From Clostridiales bacterium (GTDB lineage Bacteria; Bacillota_A; Clostridia; Lachnospirales; Lachnospiraceae), in contig JASKJZ010000077.1 of NCBI GenBank assembly GCA_030154385.1, forward strand, positions 1 to 9,139: a stretch of 9,139 nucleotides of DNA, in the 5' to 3' direction. This document shows positions 7,508 to 9,139 of the stretch, one piece after another (positions within the stretch are counted from its first letter, which is position 1; each line of letters starts with the position of its first letter). The position numbers and the translations under genes were made by a program. Below the pieces are notes generated by a model that was not told the origin of the DNA, did not search any database, and saw nothing but the letters and a program-made list of their open reading frames with translations.

Positions 7508-8446
7508 CTATTTCTTTTGCATACTGTTATTCATTAAATTATTGGTTACACGATTATAAAGCTCTCTCGCTGCATTGTATCCCATCTTCTTTTGACGATA
7601 GTTAACGGCTGCCGACTCACAGATAATCGCAAGATTTCTTCCTGGACGAATCGGAATCGAATGGCAAACTACCTTATTGCCCAAAAATTCCGTATACTTT
7701 TCCTCCAGACCAAGGCGATCATACTCTTCATCCTTATTCCACTCTTCCAGCTTAATGACCAAATCAATACACTGCGTATCCTTTACACTTTCCACACCGA
7801 ACAACGTTTTAACATCAATAATACCAATTCCCCGAAGCTCAATAAAATGTCTGGTAATGTCAGGAGCAGTCCCAATTAATGTATCATCGCTTACCTTTTT
7901 GATTTCGACAACATCATCCGTAACAAGACGGTGTCCGCGCTTGATTAGCTCAAGAGCTGCCTCACTTTTTCCGATTCCACTCTCGCCCATAATCAGAAGC
8001 CCCTCACCAAAGACGTCCACCAATACCCCGTGAATCGAAATACGAGGAGCCAGTTCCACATTCAACCAACGAATCACTTCCGCCATAAAAGAGGAGGTTG
8101 TTTTGTCGGAGCGAAGAATCGGTATATTATACTCCAGTGCCATCTTAATCACTTCTGGATTCACAACAATACTTCGGCAATAGACAATACATGGAACCTG
8201 ATGATCCATAATCCGCTTCATCATTCCCATTTCCTTCGCATGACCGATTGTTTCCAGATACGAAGCCTCCACATGACCAATCACCTGTATGCGATTACTG
8301 TCAAAGTAATCAAAATATCCTGCAAGCTGAAGCGCGGGACGATTCACATCAGTCTGCGAAATCGTAATGTTATCCAGAGATATTTCTGGTGTTAGATTTT
8401 CTAAATGCAATTTATCAATTAACTTTTGAATTTCTACGGTATACAT
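7508..8446 (-). CDS. hprK: HPr kinase/phosphorylase (HPrK/P)
   Basis: HPrK/P phosphorylates Ser46 of HPr and Crh with ATP or pyrophosphate when fructose-1,6-bisphosphate is high, and reverses this by phosphorolysis when inorganic phosphate is high. It thereby controls CcpA-dependent carbon catabolite repression. The chosen form has 312 residues, typical of the family. The N-terminal domain spans about 1-130. The catalytic half has SIHG (137-140, His139), Walker A GESGIGKS (154-161), the Asp177-Asp178 pair, the HPrK signature ELRGIGIIDV (203-212) followed by LFG, and RPGRN (267-271). All catalytic elements appear intact. The start at 8446 follows AAGGAGGG with a 6-base spacer. An in-frame ATG at 8482 falls at the predicted transcription start and is unlikely. 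It appears to be the first gene of its transcription unit, and a likely substrate lies six genes downstream at 3530-3787. Confidence 0.97.
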   Translation of the reverse strand: MYTVEIQKLIDKLHLENLTPEISLDNITISQTDVNRPALQLAGYFDYFDSNRIQVIGHVEASYLETIGHAKEMGMMKRIMDHQVPCIVYCRSIVVNPEVIKMALEYNIPILRSDKTTSSFMAEVIRWLNVELAPRISIHGVLVDVFGEGLLIMGESGIGKSEAALELIKRGHRLVTDDVVEIKKVSDDTLIGTAPDITRHFIELRGIGIIDVKTLFGVESVKDTQCIDLVIKLEEWNKDEEYDRLGLEEKYTEFLGNKVVCHSIPIRPGRNLAIICESAAVNYRQKKMGYNAARELYNRVTNNLMNNSMQKK

Positions 8447-8452
8447 AGGGTA

Positions 8453-8460
8453 CCCTCCTT
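8453..8460 (-). promoter_or_regulatory. Ribosome binding site deciding the hprK start
   Basis: AAGGAGGG on the coding strand is a near-perfect anti-16S match, 6 bases before the ATG at 8446. It rules out the 12-residue N-terminal extension from 8482, whose start would nearly coincide with the predicted mRNA 5' end. The last three Gs belong to a 10-base palindrome (8447-8456). Confidence 0.88.
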
Positions 8461-8488
8461 GTAATTTTATGGGCTTACACATAAATGT

Positions 8489-8517
8489 ATTCTATCATAA
8501 CAATGATTTACAAGCAA
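8489..8517 (-). promoter_or_regulatory. Predicted sigma-A promoter for the hprK-dnaE operon
   Basis: On the minus strand, TTGCTT (8512-8517) is followed after 17 bases by TAGAAT (8489-8494). The -10 has five of six consensus positions and is preceded by TG one base upstream, forming an extended -10 (TGATAGAAT). The -35 is poor, matching only the TTG, which is common with an extended -10. Transcription would start near 8482, giving a leader of about 35 bases before hprK. The -35 abuts the uvrC stop codon at 8518-8520. The call is from pattern only. Confidence 0.6.
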
Positions 8518-9139
8518 TTATTTGTGAAAAAATTCGTATACAGACTCGGCCGCTCTTCGATTCATAGCTGGCACCTCCATCAATTCCTCGATTGATGCTT
8601 CCTTCACCTTTTCAAGCGACTTAAAATGCTGAATCAAAGATCTCCTTCTGGTTTCACCAACTCCTTCAATCTCATCTAAGATGGAATGCACCTGTGCCTT
8701 TCCACGTAAAGATCTGTGATATTCGATGGCAAAGCGGTGTGTCTCGTCCTGAATTCTTGTAATCAGGCGAAATGCTTCCGAATGGGTATCCATAGGCAGC
8801 TCCTGATTTTGGAAATACAGTCCCCTGGTTCTATGGTTATCATCCTTCACCATGCCACAAACCGGAATCGCTAAATGAAGTTCCTCTAACACCTGCAACG
8901 CGATGTTGACTTGACCTTTTCCACCATCCATTAAAAGAAGATCTGGAAACACACTAAAGCTTCCCATCGAAGCCTCCATATTTTTTTCTCGCAACTCTTT
9001 TTCTTCTTTTAACCCATGAGAAAATCGTCTCGTTAAAATTTCACGCATGCTTCCATAATCGTCAGGACCTTTTATCGTTTTCACCCGAAACTTTCGATAA
9101 TCATTTTTCTTTGGCTTACCTTTTTCAAAAACAACCATA
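8518..9139 (-). CDS. uvrC: Excinuclease ABC subunit C (UvrC), C-terminal part
   Basis: UvrC makes the two incisions around a DNA lesion marked by UvrA and UvrB in nucleotide excision repair. Only the last 206 or so residues are inside the window. The frame is open to the edge, and the Met at 9138 is internal ([11 protein letters not shown] is the usual UvrC-homology segment), not a start. The RNase H-like endonuclease domain shows MDGGKGQV (70-77 of the fragment, catalytic Asp71), [11 protein letters not shown] (97-107) and DETHRFAI (131-138, catalytic His134). A tandem helix-hairpin-helix follows, with EGVGETRRR (158-166) and [11 protein letters not shown] (187-197), and the protein ends in EFFHK. 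The N-terminal GIY-YIG nuclease and UVR domains must lie beyond the right edge. The stop codon touches the hprK promoter. Confidence 0.96.
   Translation of the reverse strand, partial: MVVFEKGKPKKNDYRKFRVKTIKGPDDYGSMREILTRRFSHGLKEEKELREKNMEASMGSFSVFPDLLLMDGGKGQVNIALQVLEELHLAIPVCGMVKDDNHRTRGLYFQNQELPMDTHSEAFRLITRIQDETHRFAIEYHRSLRGKAQVHSILDEIEGVGETRRRSLIQHFKSLEKVKEASIEELMEVPAMNRRAAESVYEFFHK

Noticed and set aside
8030..8395. Open frame of 121 codons on the plus strand
   Set aside because: It is antisense to hprK, His/Asn-rich, with no recognisable motif. The other plus-strand frames in the window have the same explanation.
8466..8479. Possible CcpA cre site in the hprK leader (TGTAAGCCCATAAA, minus strand)
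   Set aside because: The left half fits the cre consensus, but the central CG is lost and two conserved positions of the right half fail. That is too degenerate to call.
8459..8479. Inverted repeat TGTAA/TTACA with a 10-base loop in the hprK leader
   Set aside because: A five-base, AU-rich stem with a 10-base loop would be unstable, and it has no T-run or known riboswitch features. Likely chance in AT-rich sequence.
8447..8482. Longer HprK with 12 extra N-terminal residues from ATG 8482
   Set aside because: It starts at about the predicted transcription start with no ribosome binding site, whereas ATG 8446 has a near-perfect one and gives the family-typical length.

Overview
The window is a dense stretch of core bacterial chromosome. 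All eight recognisable genes lie on the minus strand, so transcription runs from high to low coordinates. The organism looks like a low-GC Firmicute of the class Clostridia, most likely a member of the Lachnospiraceae. This rests on the AT-rich sequence, strong AGGAGG-type ribosome binding sites, HPr kinase and WhiA with an HPr-family gene just downstream, and a ROK glucokinase between hprK and murB. The family-level placement is inference from gene order and protein style. No database search was possible.

Layout in the direction of transcription: the C-terminal part of uvrC (9139-8518, cut by the window edge); a 71-base gap holding a predicted sigma-A promoter with an extended -10; hprK (8446-7508); a ROK-family glucokinase gene, glk (7497-6541); murB (about 6548-5637); rapZ/yvcJ (5611-4757); whiA (4745-3789); a small HPr-family gene (3787-3530); and dnaE (3499-35). 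From hprK to the HPr-like gene, neighbours overlap slightly or are separated by at most about 25 bases. A 30-base gap then leads into dnaE. No terminator-like hairpin is visible anywhere, so hprK to dnaE probably forms one operon. It may continue past the left edge, where the last bases look like a ribosome binding site for another gene.

The genes join central-carbon sensing to cell-envelope and DNA functions. Glucokinase feeds glycolysis. HPr kinase/phosphorylase senses glycolytic state and phosphorylates Ser46 of HPr-family proteins, which then act with CcpA. MurB makes the peptidoglycan precursor UDP-MurNAc. RapZ/YvcJ and WhiA are regulators of envelope metabolism and cell division. DnaE replicates DNA and UvrC acts in nucleotide excision repair.

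The most notable feature is the HPr-family protein. It has Glu at position 15, where HPr carries the PTS phosphorylation His and Bacillus Crh carries Gln, but it keeps Ser46 and its surroundings. It therefore looks like a regulatory, Crh-like protein that cannot carry phosphate for sugar transport, and it is encoded in the same cluster as its probable kinase. The yvcK (glmR) gene that separates yvcJ and yvcL/whiA in Bacillus is absent here. I see no mobile element, CRISPR array, RNA gene, phage or defence system, and no gene-free stretch over 300 bases.
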